Assembly (NCBI GenBank): GCA_965651265.1
Contig: CBFGRV010000012.1
Span: 14,416 to 78,415, forward strand
Reading direction: 5' to 3'
Source of the DNA: CBFGRV01 sp965651265
Lineage (GTDB): Bacteria; Bacteroidota; Rhodothermia; Rhodothermales; VXPQ01
Length of the DNA stretch: 64,000 bases
Shown here: positions 18,217-26,896 of the stretch, piece by piece
Numbering within the stretch: the stretch's first letter is position 1
How the letters are laid out: each line of letters begins with the position of its first letter
Program-made: the position numbers and the translations under genes
Notes under the pieces: generated by a model
Databases searched by the model: none
What the model saw: only the letters and a program-made list of their open reading frames with translations
Told to the model about the DNA's origin: nothing

Positions 18217-19259
18217 CAAGATGTTTGAAACCGATAATGACGCCGGCGGAGCAGAACCAGAAAGAAGGGTACTCCGCAAAGCGCGGTGATGGCGCCGACG
18301 GGGAGCTCCTGGGCCGGCAGTAGGCTGCGCGCTACGATGTCGGCCCAGATCATGAAGACGGCGCCCAGGAGGAGGCTACCCGGAAGCAGGCGTCGGTGGG
18401 TCACTCCGGTGAAAAAGCGTACGATATGGGGGATTATCAACCCCACAAACCCGATCGCCCCCGACGTTGCCACGAGAATGCCCGTGACCAGGGCCGCGAG
18501 GCCGATCAGGAGGCGCTTCAGGGCCTCGGTTGGAATGCCGAGACTGAACGCCGGCTCCTCGCCGAGTAGCATCGCGTCGAGAGAGCGGCTCATGGCGAGC
18601 AGTACGACGAACCCCAACCCGGCCACCAGCGCAGGCAACGGCACCATCGACCAACGCGCGCCGCTCAAGGAGCCCTGTAGCCAGAATAACACGGCACGCA
18701 GCTTGTCAGGCTCGGGGGAGGCGAACGTCACCAGCGCGGTGATGGCGCCCATCAGGGCCGCCATGGCGACACCCGCCAGCAGCAGCCTTGCCACGGATAC
18801 AGTGGAGCCGCTTCGAGCCACGAGATAGACGATAGAGATCGCGAGCAGGCCGCCGACAAATGCGGCCAGCGGCATTGAGATGGCGCGGGAGATCAGCGGA
18901 GGGAGGAATCCCAGGTAGAAGAGGGATGCACCGGCGGCGGCGCCGCCCGAGATGCCAAGGATGTACGGCTCGGCAAGCGGATTGCGAACAAGGGTTTGCA
19001 TGGCCACACCGATAATGGCGAGACCCCCGCCGACGATGCCGGCAAGAAGAACGCGAGGTAATCGAAGGCGCCAGACGATGGCGTCGATCACGGCATCCGA
19101 GGAGCCGGTGCCGAATCCAAGCCGATGCGCGACGGCCGCAGCGACATCGCCCCAGGGGAGTCGCTCGCTCCCAATCAGCAGGCCCGCCGCCATGGAGAGC
19201 AAAAGCAGAAGCGCCAGAGCCAGGCCGATCCCGATATTGCTCCAACGAATCGAGAGCAT
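18216..19259 (-). CDS. FecCD/BtuC-type ABC transporter permease
   Basis: Integral membrane permease of 347 residues with about nine or ten hydrophobic segments, from the family that imports vitamin B12, haem or ferric siderophores. Characteristic pieces are WRLPRVLLAGIVGGGLAIIGVAMQ, NPLAEPYILGISGGAA, GAIGFVGLIIPHIVR and RRLLPGSLLLGAVFMIWAD; each is near-invariant in BtuC-like proteins. It is coupled to the upstream binding protein by TGATG at 19259 and to the downstream polyprenyl synthase by another TGATG at 18216. No ATPase subunit is encoded nearby, so the partner must be elsewhere. Substrate is inferred as cobalamin or iron chelate. Confidence 0.92.
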   Translation of the reverse strand: MLSIRWSNIGIGLALALLLLLSMAAGLLIGSERLPWGDVAAAVAHRLGFGTGSSDAVIDAIVWRLRLPRVLLAGIVGGGLAIIGVAMQTLVRNPLAEPYILGISGGAAAGASLFYLGFLPPLISRAISMPLAAFVGGLLAISIVYLVARSGSTVSVARLLLAGVAMAALMGAITALVTFASPEPDKLRAVLFWLQGSLSGARWSMVPLPALVAGLGFVVLLAMSRSLDAMLLGEEPAFSLGIPTEALKRLLIGLAALVTGILVATSGAIGFVGLIIPHIVRFFTGVTHRRLLPGSLLLGAVFMIWADIVARSLLPAQELPVGAITALCGVPFFLVLLRRRHYRFQTS

Positions 19260-20188
19260 CACGGTGTGGTTGCCCCAGTCGCAGCGATCTCACTTCGCTC
19301 GGGATGCAGCCACGCCGCGATGGCCTTGATCCCGGCGATCAATCGAGGGCCGGGGCGCACGAGTAAATCCGGATCGATGCCGTGGACGCGCCCCGTGCTA
19401 ATGGCCGGAAGAGTATGCCAATCCGGATGATCCTTCAGCAAATCGTCCACTGTCACATCCTCGGGCCATGTGCCGATGATTACATCGGGCTGCTCGCGGA
19501 GCACGAACTCCTCGGACAGGACCGGTGCGCGCGCCGATAGCTTTCCCGTTATGCTGATGCCGCCGGCCGCGTCGATCATCTCGTGTACGTAGCTCTCGCT
19601 TCCGAACGAAAACAGCGTTTCTCGTCCAGCGAGGACCAGCACGTCCGGCCGGTCAGCGGCAGCGTTAGCGCGGTCTTTCAGCTGTTCGAGCTCGCGACGA
19701 AGCGAATCCACTGCCTCCTGAGCACGCGAGCGAGTTCCTAACAGTTCGCCGATTCTGAGCATTCCGTCAAATACCGCATCCACACTTTCGAAGGACAGAA
19801 AGTAGGTGGGGATGCCGAGTGCCGCCAGGGTTTCGGCATCGCGCGGACTGTTTACCTGGTCCGTTGCGAAGGCGAGATCGGGTTTTAGGAGGGTGACCGC
19901 TTCGAAGTCGATAGGATAGATAGAAAATCGGGGCAGGTCGCGCACGGCGGGCGGATAATTGTCGGGCAACCCGACTCCGACCAGTTTTCCACCTCCACCG
20001 GCGCCGAACACCATCTCTGTCAGGCTGGGTGCGAAGGTGACCACGCGTTCGATGGGCGGATGCAGCGCTACTTGCCTGCCGAGGTCATCCTGCACGACGA
20101 CGGAGCCAGCCGAGTTGCTGCGGCCGCATGATGCGATCATCCCTGTTAGAATGATCGACACCATGACGTATGTTAGGCGCGTTCGCAT
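19259..20188 (-). CDS. BtuF-like substrate-binding lipoprotein
   Basis: Periplasmic-facing binding protein of 309 residues for a FecCD/BtuC-type importer. The ATG at 20188 starts a lipoprotein signal (MRTRLTY then a hydrophobic run to MIASC, cysteine at about residue 21); an upstream GTG at 20200 would add four residues. Family pieces include VVTFAPSLTEMVFGAG, LVGVGLPDNYPP, LKPDLAFATDQVNSP and EEFVLREQPDVIIGTW. It is the first gene of the minus-strand operon and is divergent from the lipid kinase gene, with only 17 bases between the two starts. That leaves no room for a cobalamin riboswitch on the minus strand. Ligand is most likely cobalamin or a haem/iron compound. Confidence 0.9.
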   Translation of the reverse strand: MRTRLTYVMVSIILTGMIASCGRSNSAGSVVVQDDLGRQVALHPPIERVVTFAPSLTEMVFGAGGGGKLVGVGLPDNYPPAVRDLPRFSIYPIDFEAVTLLKPDLAFATDQVNSPRDAETLAALGIPTYFLSFESVDAVFDGMLRIGELLGTRSRAQEAVDSLRRELEQLKDRANAAADRPDVLVLAGRETLFSFGSESYVHEMIDAAGGISITGKLSARAPVLSEEFVLREQPDVIIGTWPEDVTVDDLLKDHPDWHTLPAISTGRVHGIDPDLLVRPGPRLIAGIKAIAAWLHPERSEIAATGATTP

Positions 20189-20205
20189 CGCGAAGGGCAC
20201 ATCGA

Positions 20206-21135
20206 ATGGTCTATACCTTTATCGTCAATCCAAGAGCCGGAAGAGGTCTCTCCAGACGAAGCGCGAGTCAGTTCCTGCGTGCTCTCGAGCAATCGGACCT
20301 TACCTTCGACCTCGTACGAACCGAGTATCCTCGTCACGCCGCGGAGCTGGCGCGCGAAGCCGCTCGTCGGAGCGATGTCGTTGTGGCCGTGGGCGGAGAC
20401 GGAACGGTCAACGAGGTTGTTTCCGGGATCGTCGCCTCTGGCGCTAAGCCACGGCTTGCCGTGGTCCCGATCGGCAGCGGCAATGACTTCGTGAAGATGC
20501 TGGATGTGCCCAGCGATCCGGCCGATCTGCTGCGCGACTTACAGCACGAACATGCACGTCCGGCGGATTATGGTCGCGTTCGATGGGACGGACCTGATGG
20601 TCCGGGAGAGGGGGTATTCGTCAACGCGGCCGGCGCCGGGATCGACGCCAAGATTGCGGAGACGGCATCAAGGATAAAGCTTCTGGGCGGTACGTCTCGC
20701 TATGTCGCTGCCGTCCTGATCACGCTCCGCCGGTGGAGTGCTCCAGAATTGAGCATGACCTCGGAGATCGCCGGTCGCCAGGAGACCTATCCGCCTGGGG
20801 AGTATCTCCTGGTGCTGGCCAGCAACGGACGATGTGCCGCGGGAGGCTTCTTTCTCACGCCTGAAGCTCGCATCGAGGACGGCTTAATCGATGCATGCGT
20901 CGTTCGCAACACTTCGCTGCGCCGCATTTTGCGATTGATTCCGGCGGTGCTTCGCGGAGGCAGGCACGTCGGCGCACCGGAAGTGAGCATCGTCAAGACG
21001 GAGAGGATTCATATCCATTCCGAGAGCCCGCTGGCCGTTCAGGCGGACGGCGAGGCCCTTGCCCGACGCGCTACCGACATCTCGTTCGAAGTCGTGCAAG
21101 GTGGGCTTTCCCTGGCCCAGAAAGTGAAGGCTTGA
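20206..21135 (+). CDS. Diacylglycerol/sphingosine-type lipid kinase (YegS family)
   Basis: Lipid kinase of 309 residues that transfers ATP phosphate to diacylglycerol-like lipids. The catalytic-domain motif is VAVGGDGTVNEVVSG (about residues 62-76), followed by VVPIGSGNDFVKML. The C-terminal half keeps NAAGAGIDAKIAE, LASNGRCAAGGFFLTPEA and EDGLIDACVV, all usual in DagK/YegS proteins. Start is the ATG at 20206; the longer frame overlaps the divergent binding-protein gene. Followed by a sigma-54 regulator gene after 98 bases, so co-transcription is uncertain. Confidence 0.9.
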   Translation: MVYTFIVNPRAGRGLSRRSASQFLRALEQSDLTFDLVRTEYPRHAAELAREAARRSDVVVAVGGDGTVNEVVSGIVASGAKPRLAVVPIGSGNDFVKMLDVPSDPADLLRDLQHEHARPADYGRVRWDGPDGPGEGVFVNAAGAGIDAKIAETASRIKLLGGTSRYVAAVLITLRRWSAPELSMTSEIAGRQETYPPGEYLLVLASNGRCAAGGFFLTPEARIEDGLIDACVVRNTSLRRILRLIPAVLRGGRHVGAPEVSIVKTERIHIHSESPLAVQADGEALARRATDISFEVVQGGLSLAQKVKA

Positions 21136-21233
21136 CCAAGTGGCGTGATTCGTAAGTAGGCGCTTTAATTCGCCCGCTCGACCGCCGATACAAGCGTTAC
21201 GAAATTACACCATCCACCCAGAACGAAGAGCCA

Positions 21234-22616
21234 GTGAAGAAGCGCATCTACATCGTCGATGACGAGCCCAAGATCGGTGAGATGTTCGTGAAGGTCCTGA
21301 CGCGCGAAGGATTCGAGGCCACCTCCTTCGTGAGTGGTGTGAAGATGCTGCAGGCGGCCGAAGAGCAAGAGCCGCCGGCACTGGTCGTCGCGGACCTGAT
21401 GATGCCGGACATGAACGGCATCGAGCTGATGGAGGCACTGCGCAATCGCAAGCTCAACGTGCCGGTCATCATCATGACGGCGCATTCGTCGGTGAAAACA
21501 GCCGTCGAGGCGATGAGTCTGGGAGCCTTCCACTATCTCCAGAAGCCCATCAATCTGGAGGAGATGAGGGTGCTGATCGCCAAGGCGCTGGATCTTTACG
21601 ATGAAAAGCCCGAGGTGAAGGAGGTCCGGGTCACCCAGAATCAAACCTATCCGATCGATGGCATTCTGGGGGATAGCCCGGGCATCGTGAAGGTTCGCGA
21701 GACCATCGAGACGCTGCGTGATGTTCCAAATACGATAGTCCTGATCACGGGAGAGACGGGTACGGGTAAGAACCTCGTCGCCAAAACGATCCATTACAAT
21801 TCGACCTACAATGCAGGTCGATTCCTCGAGATCAACTGCGCGGCTCTTCCCGACAATTTGCTGGAGGCCGAGCTTTTCGGGTACGAGAAGGGGGCCTTTA
21901 CAGACGCGAGGGTGTCGAAGCCGGGCCTGCTGGAGCTTGCCGACGGTGGAACGGTCTTCCTGGATGAGATCGACTCGATGAGCCTCGTTCTGCAGGCCAA
22001 GCTTCTATCGTTTCTAGAGAGTCGAACGTTTCGGCGGCTCGGTGGAGTGGATGATCTGCGGGTGACGACGCGCATCATATGCGCCACGAATGCCCACCTC
22101 GAGGACCGGCTCAAGGACAAGGAGTTCAGAAAGGACCTTTACTACCGCATCAACGTGGTCAACATGCATCTGCCGCCGCTGAGGCAGATGACCGGTGACC
22201 TGCTGAAGCTCGCGAACGCGATCGTAAAGGAGTTCAATCGCGAGCTCAAACGGTCCGTCCAGGGATTCACCAAAGAGGCAGAGGAGAAGCTGCTCTCCCA
22301 CACCTGGTCCGGCAACGTTCGGGAATTGCGCAATGTCATCGAGCGCGCGATGATCTTCGCCGACGGCCCCTGGATCGATAGGGAGGACCTCATTCTGTCC
22401 AAGACGGATCCCGACGGCTCAATGGCCGCCACAGGCAGCTTCCGATTTCCGGTGGGCAGCTCCCTCGAGGAGCTCGAGCGCGCCTACATTTTGCATACTC
22501 TGCAGGAATTCGACGTCTCCTATTCCGATATCGCCGAGCTTCTTGGTATCTCGAAGAAGACGCTCTGGGAAAAGCGTCGGCGCTACGATCTCGATTCGAT
22601 GGTGACCCGACACTGA
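21234..22616 (+). CDS. Sigma-54-type response regulator (NtrC family)
   Basis: Transcription regulator of 460 residues: receiver domain (residues 1-120, IVDDEPK with phospho-acceptor aspartate in VVADLMMPD and K in HYLQKPINLEEM), AAA+ domain (about 140-375; Walker A GETGTGKNLVA, Walker B GGTVFLDEID, RKDLYYRIN), and a C-terminal Fis-like helix-turn-helix (SDIAELLGISKKTLWEKRR). The sigma-54 contact loop reads GAFTDA instead of GAFTGA, an unusual substitution in the key motif. Starts with GTG. No histidine kinase is adjacent, so the input signal is unknown. The downstream deoC gene begins 19 bases later and might share the transcript. Confidence 0.92.
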   Translation: MKKRIYIVDDEPKIGEMFVKVLTREGFEATSFVSGVKMLQAAEEQEPPALVVADLMMPDMNGIELMEALRNRKLNVPVIIMTAHSSVKTAVEAMSLGAFHYLQKPINLEEMRVLIAKALDLYDEKPEVKEVRVTQNQTYPIDGILGDSPGIVKVRETIETLRDVPNTIVLITGETGTGKNLVAKTIHYNSTYNAGRFLEINCAALPDNLLEAELFGYEKGAFTDARVSKPGLLELADGGTVFLDEIDSMSLVLQAKLLSFLESRTFRRLGGVDDLRVTTRIICATNAHLEDRLKDKEFRKDLYYRINVVNMHLPPLRQMTGDLLKLANAIVKEFNRELKRSVQGFTKEAEEKLLSHTWSGNVRELRNVIERAMIFADGPWIDREDLILSKTDPDGSMAATGSFRFPVGSSLEELERAYILHTLQEFDVSYSDIAELLGISKKTLWEKRRRYDLDSMVTRH

Positions 22617-22635
22617 GGTCGCTATCTTTGCTCCC

Positions 22636-23469
22636 ATGGAGGAGCAAATTCTGGAAAGGCTCATCAGGGAATTCTCGGCGCGCGGAAACGTTGCCGCGGG
22701 GCGTGCCGACGAGATTGCGCGTAGCCTGGGTACGAGCGCTTCCATCGTTGAACTGGACCGTGACGGCGCTCCGGCGCCTGACGCGGAAGGGCTCGCCGCG
22801 ATGATCGATCACACGGCGCTGAAGCCCGAAACCACCCCGCAGGACGTGGAGCGGCTGTGCGAGGAGGCTGCCTACTACGGATTTGCGTCCGTTTGCGTGA
22901 ATCCGTGTTACGTTCCACTCGCTGCTCGTCTGCTTGCCGGCACGTCCGTGGCCGTCTGCAGCGTGGTGGGCTTTCCACTGGGAGCCAGTCGATCGAGTAT
23001 CAAGGCGCGCGAGTCGGAAGCGGCGGTCGCCGACGGAGCACATGAGATCGACATGGTCCTCAACGTAGGAATGCTCAAGAGCCGGCACTTCGATTACGTA
23101 GAGGCGGACATACTCTACGTCGTGGAGTCAGTGGGCGAGGGTATCATAACGAAAGTCATTCTTGAGACGGCGCTGCTCACCGATGAGGAAAAGGTGGCTG
23201 GATGCATGCTCGCTCGTCGCGCCGGAGCCTCCTTCGTGAAAACGTCCACAGGATTTTCGAAGGGCGGGGCCACGGTTGCCGACGTTGCACTGATGCGCCG
23301 AGTCGTTGGCGATTCGATGGGCGTCAAGGCCGCCGGAGGGATCCGAACCGCTGCTGATGCCAGGGCCATGATCGCCGCCGGCGCCAACCGAATCGGTGCC
23401 AGCTCCTCGGTGGCTATCGTGGGGGGAACCGCGCGCGAGACGGCCAGGGGCGGATCTTCAGAATATTGA
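22636..23469 (+). CDS. deoC: Deoxyribose-phosphate aldolase
   Basis: Class I aldolase of 277 residues that cleaves 2-deoxyribose 5-phosphate into acetaldehyde and glyceraldehyde 3-phosphate in deoxynucleoside catabolism. The TIM-barrel core starts with AAMIDHTALKPETT near residue 55 and includes VCVNPCYVPLA, EIDMVLNVGML, TKVILETALL and the Schiff-base lysine in ASFVKTSTGFSKGGAT. KAAGGIRTAADA carries the second lysine. About 50 residues precede the core, longer than in E. coli DeoC; this helical extension (LERLIREFSARGNVAAG) is seen in some bacterial homologues. The start ATG at 22636 sits 19 bases after the regulator stop. Confidence 0.93.
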   Translation: MEEQILERLIREFSARGNVAAGRADEIARSLGTSASIVELDRDGAPAPDAEGLAAMIDHTALKPETTPQDVERLCEEAAYYGFASVCVNPCYVPLAARLLAGTSVAVCSVVGFPLGASRSSIKARESEAAVADGAHEIDMVLNVGMLKSRHFDYVEADILYVVESVGEGIITKVILETALLTDEEKVAGCMLARRAGASFVKTSTGFSKGGATVADVALMRRVVGDSMGVKAAGGIRTAADARAMIAAGANRIGASSSVAIVGGTARETARGGSSEY

Positions 23470-23554
23470 CATCGTGCAATGCGCGTTGTCGTCTGGCAGT
23501 TTGCGAGGGTAACTCGCGAGCCGGTACTTCCAATGGAAAATTCGCCGCTTTGAT

Positions 23555-24115
23555 ATGGGTGCGATCCCGTCCGAACTTCGCCTGAAGCACCTCGTGCGCT
23601 CCAGCCCGTGGCTGATGCTGGGGCTTGCCCTGATCCTCTCGGCGTGCTCCGGACCGCGAGAAGTGGTGGATGACGACGAGCCGGACGAGTTGCCAACTCC
23701 CGCTGTGCAGATGTCGGATTACGAGGACTTCGATCCCGCGCCCTACCGCGAAGCAGAGCGGACACCGGCCACTGAGATAGCCCACGACGTTCCCGATGCA
23801 CTCATGGAAGGGAGGGCCGATGAGGGGGTTACGACCACGGTCCGCGGCTACCGCGTGCAAGTCTTCTCAACGCTGGACCGGGACGAGGCCATCGCACAGG
23901 AAGAGGCGGCCAAATCGTGGTGGGAGTCCAACGCCGAGGCGGCACCTCCCGGAGTGGGGATGATGCCCGTCTACCGCGTGTACATCCAGCCCTACTATCG
24001 GGTGAGGATGGGGAATTTCCGGTCGCGGGAAGCGGCCGAGCGGGCTCGGGAATTTCTTGCGCAGCGCTTTCCGGACGCCTTCATCGTCCCGGATACAGTG
24101 GAGATCACGCGCTGA
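23555..24115 (+). CDS. SPOR-domain lipoprotein
   Basis: A 186-residue lipoprotein. Its hydrophobic segment ends with lipobox LSAC (cysteine near residue 31), followed by an acidic linker rich in D, E and P. The C-terminal part is a SPOR domain (GYRVQVFSTLDRDEAIAQEEA, then YRVRMGNFRSREAAERAREFL), which binds denuded peptidoglycan glycans in proteins of cell division and wall remodelling. It converges with dapD. In Bacteroidota similar small SPOR lipoproteins are common, usually with unknown partners. Cell-envelope location is clear; the precise role is inferred. Confidence 0.88.
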   Translation: MGAIPSELRLKHLVRSSPWLMLGLALILSACSGPREVVDDDEPDELPTPAVQMSDYEDFDPAPYREAERTPATEIAHDVPDALMEGRADEGVTTTVRGYRVQVFSTLDRDEAIAQEEAAKSWWESNAEAAPPGVGMMPVYRVYIQPYYRVRMGNFRSREAAERAREFLAQRFPDAFIVPDTVEITR

Positions 24116-24158
24116 TTGGACCTGGCGCCCACAGCGAGGTCAAACGCGCAGAAGCAGG

Positions 24159-25007
24159 TCAGCGTAAGGCGTCCTCGAGCGTCGTGGATGCATCCGTCTG
24201 ACTGTCGCGATATTTCACGATGACGGGGGCATAGAGCGAGATCCCATTTCCCTCGGCGAAGGCACCGCGTGCGCTCCGCGAGCCCGGCACCACGACGGCC
24301 CCGGCGGGCACCTCGAGGACTCCGTGCTCATTGCGTTCGATGATCCGCTCTTGAATGAGGTCGTAAATCCTCGTCGACCCGGTCAGTATGACGCCACTCG
24401 CCAGCACGACTCTCTCCCGAACGAGGCATCCTTCATAGATGCCGCACCCGCCGCCGACGAATACATCGTCTTCAATGATCACGGGCAGGGCACCCACCGG
24501 CTCGAGTACCCCGCCGACCTGTGCAGCGGCCGACAGGTGTACCCGCTTTCCGATTTGAGCGCAGCTGCCTACTAAGGCATGCGAATCGATCATGCTGCCC
24601 TCATCAACGTAGGCGCCGACGTTGATGTACATCGGGGGCATGCAGACGACGCCACGCGCGACGTAGGCGCCTGTCCGAATGGAGGATCCTCCCGGGACGA
24701 GTCGGACCTGATCCTCCAGCGAGATCGGCTTAAGGGGATAGGTATCCTTGTCGAAAAATGGAAACCTCTCGGTCGAGTAATCGACCAGACCTCCGATCCG
24801 GAAGCCCAGCAAGATTCCTTTTTTCACCCACTCGTGAACCGTCCAGCGGCCGTCCGGCTCGCGAGAAGCGGCTCTCACCTGGCCTCGATTGAGCGATTCG
24901 ACGAGTCGTTGGAAGGCCTCTCTCGCTGCGTCGGGAGAGATGTTTTGATCGGAGGCCCGGGTTGCCTCTTCAATCCGGTGCTTGAGGTCAGCGATGTGCA
25001 TGCTCAT
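24159..25007 (-). CDS. dapD: Tetrahydrodipicolinate N-succinyltransferase
   Basis: Left-handed beta-helix transferase of 282 residues that succinylates tetrahydrodipicolinate in lysine and diaminopimelate synthesis. The hexapeptide-repeat region runs from about residue 110 to 240 (MPPMYINVGAYVDEGSMIDSHALVGSCAQIG, written here only in part: GAYVDEGSMIDSHA, QVGGVLEPVGALPVIIEDD, GGCGIYEGCLV). The N-terminal helical domain begins with LKHRIEEATR. Length matches E. coli DapD (274). It is the third gene of a minus-strand run behind the RuBisCO-like protein and the cupin, 30 bases after the cupin stop, so they may share a transcript although the pathway differs. Confidence 0.94.
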   Translation of the reverse strand: MSMHIADLKHRIEEATRASDQNISPDAAREAFQRLVESLNRGQVRAASREPDGRWTVHEWVKKGILLGFRIGGLVDYSTERFPFFDKDTYPLKPISLEDQVRLVPGGSSIRTGAYVARGVVCMPPMYINVGAYVDEGSMIDSHALVGSCAQIGKRVHLSAAAQVGGVLEPVGALPVIIEDDVFVGGGCGIYEGCLVRERVVLASGVILTGSTRIYDLIQERIIERNEHGVLEVPAGAVVVPGSRSARGAFAEGNGISLYAPVIVKYRDSQTDASTTLEDALR

Positions 25008-25037
25008 GCCGAACCCATTTCGTGCATGGCCGGCGGG

Positions 25038-25550
25038 CTACAGACGGATGATTCCGCCCAGGGTTGGATGTTCGCTAAGCGCCTGCCGCTCCGCGTCTGT
25101 CGGTCGAATCGGTCGATCACGCTCGCAGGGGACCTGACAGACGAAACCGAGCGCCTCATCGTCCGCGGCTTGCAACTGGTGCCAGGTTCGCGATGGCACC
25201 TCGACGAGGTCAAAAGCCTGGACCTGATCCACGCTGTCACCGACTATGGCGCGTCCACGTCCCCGGAGTATGATGATGGCGTGCGTATGCACGTGCTTTT
25301 CGAAGGTCGAATGTCCTCCAGGCTCGATCTCGAAATAGCGCAGCTCGCAGGGCTGAAGCGATTCGTCGCTGAAGAGATTCTGTCGTGTGACCGACTTGAA
25401 ATGGGTGCCCTCCTCCTTGTACTTCTTCAGGTCCACGCCTTCCCAGCGATACCGCGACCCTTCTTGCGAGAATCTCCGGACGTACGAAGTGCCTGATGAT
25501 GAATCCACCGTTTGATCTCGAGTGGCAAGGCCGGCGTTATTCGAATTCAT
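25038..25550 (-). CDS. Cupin protein, methylthioxylulose-phosphate methylsulfurylase-like
   Basis: Single-domain cupin of 170 residues. Metal-binding histidines cluster in EKHVHTHA (residues 84-91) with RGRGRAIVGD after them and a further histidine in PSRTWHQL. The upstream stretch EGTHFKSVTRQNLF and CELRYFEIEPGGHSTF are also distinctive. The whole pattern is that of the cupins found next to RuBisCO-like proteins; in Rhodospirillum rubrum such a cupin releases methanethiol from 1-methylthioxylulose 5-phosphate to give deoxyxylulose 5-phosphate. Here the neighbour gene on the same strand, 131 bases upstream, encodes such a RuBisCO-like protein. Start ATG at 25550; a GTG five codons earlier is possible. 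Substrate is inferred from context. Confidence 0.75.
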   Translation of the reverse strand: MNSNNAGLATRDQTVDSSSGTSYVRRFSQEGSRYRWEGVDLKKYKEEGTHFKSVTRQNLFSDESLQPCELRYFEIEPGGHSTFEKHVHTHAIIILRGRGRAIVGDSVDQVQAFDLVEVPSRTWHQLQAADDEALGFVCQVPCERDRPIRPTDAERQALSEHPTLGGIIRL

Positions 25551-25681
25551 TGAACTGGATGTCACTGTTACTGTCGACGATGCTGAGAAGCGAACAAGGT
25601 GGACGATGACGACGTCGGGTCAAGCGCCTGTGGGAGATCAACGTGGCGAGTCAATGATTGCGAAGGATACGAGTTTCCGCT

Positions 25682-26800
25682 TCACCCGTTCTTTTGCAGC
25701 ATCATCGCAGCTGCATGCACTTCTTCCACGAACCGCTTCGTCTTCTCGCGAAGGTGCTCGCCGGCCTCCAGCAGAGAGCCACCGACAAGCAGAATGGAGT
25801 CCACGCCGAAGAAATGTACGAGTTCGGAGGCGCGGGCCGCATCCATCCCGCCTGCAGGGACAGGGAATGCCGGCTTGACGTGCATCCAGTCGGCGCGAAG
25901 CCTGGTTGCGATCTCTGCGCACACGTCGGCCGCGTAGGAGAACCGGCCCCCATAGTTTGCGAAGATGACGGCATCGGCGCCGAAAAGCCGGAACAGCTTA
26001 CCGAAGAGCGTGGAGGGCCGGATGTTGTTTGATCCGCTGAAGCTGGGATGGGCAATGACCGGTACGGTGAGCTCGGTGCGGCACAGCTCGTGAAGCGTCG
26101 GCAGACCGGTGAGCATCGGCGCGATCATGACCGCGCGAACGCCCAGGGCCTGAGCCGTTTCCGCCTGGCGACGGATCGTATCGGGAGAGCCTGATAGGTT
26201 AGGGACATACAAGACCCGATGTCCGGAATTCGCATAAACTTGCTCGGCAACCTCCAGGCACGCCCGCACGCGCTCCCCGAAGGGCGCAAACGACTGGTCG
26301 GCCAGATAGTGGTCATCCTTGATGATGTCGATGCCGGCGTAGGCCAGTTCGCGGAATAGATGGGCGATCTCCGATGTGGATAGGCCGATCGGTTTGAGTG
26401 CACTACAAGTCAGAGGGCGCCCGGTCACGCCAACCATGTCCCGGATCCCATTTATTCCAAAGGTGGGACCGGGGAGGAAGCCGGCCATCGCGCCCGGCAA
26501 GTCGAAGTCCTCGAGTGAGATATGCGAATGAAGCGACGAATTGCCGAACAGGACGTTCAGGAACTGGGCCGGGTCGCTCTCGACGCCGCGAACGGGAAGG
26601 GACAGGACCAACTCGTAGTGCCCATTAGAGATCGGCTCGAGTCGTTCTATCTGTCCCATCATATGATGGCGAACGAATGGATATCTAAGTCCGACCGATC
26701 GAGGCGTTTCGGTGGTCTGCTCGAGCAGAACAGCCTCGGCGACGGCTTCGACCTTCTCCTGAGGAGCTTCAAGGCAGTACGTTACCCGAAAATAATCCAT
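25682..26800 (-). CDS. RuBisCO-like protein (type IV)
   Basis: A 372-residue member of the RuBisCO large-subunit superfamily. Conserved positions include SALKPIGLS (lysine 136, equivalent to the RuBisCO catalytic KP) and GIDIIKDDH (residues 157-164), where K161 matches the carbamylated lysine and D163 a metal ligand. The glutamate normally following is histidine, and the mobile loop lysine of true RuBisCO is not seen, so it should not fix carbon dioxide. Known type IV proteins act as enolases or isomerases on methylthioribulose phosphate, or as decarboxylases of branched sugar acids. The cupin neighbour favours methylthioribulose-1-phosphate isomerisation. First gene of the minus-strand unit; divergent from the TerB-like gene. 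Confidence 0.9.
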   Translation of the reverse strand: MDYFRVTYCLEAPQEKVEAVAEAVLLEQTTETPRSVGLRYPFVRHHMMGQIERLEPISNGHYELVLSLPVRGVESDPAQFLNVLFGNSSLHSHISLEDFDLPGAMAGFLPGPTFGINGIRDMVGVTGRPLTCSALKPIGLSTSEIAHLFRELAYAGIDIIKDDHYLADQSFAPFGERVRACLEVAEQVYANSGHRVLYVPNLSGSPDTIRRQAETAQALGVRAVMIAPMLTGLPTLHELCRTELTVPVIAHPSFSGSNNIRPSTLFGKLFRLFGADAVIFANYGGRFSYAADVCAEIATRLRADWMHVKPAFPVPAGGMDAARASELVHFFGVDSILLVGGSLLEAGEHLREKTKRFVEEVHAAAMMLQKNG

Positions 26801-26896
26801 CTTGTCACGTTTACGTGAAAGGCCGGAGCAGGGGCTATCCGGTTGCGCCCTCTAGAGTATGATGCCCAGACCGCATTCCAGAAATGATTCATCTCA

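Noticed and set aside
20189..20205. Cobalamin riboswitch for the BtuF/BtuC-like genes
   Set aside because: The 17 bases between divergent starts cannot hold one, and no B12-box-like motif was seen in the flanking coding sequence.
25682..26800. Possible true carbon-fixing RuBisCO
   Set aside because: The metal-ligand glutamate after KDD is histidine and the loop-6 catalytic lysine is not found; length is also short of form I-III enzymes.
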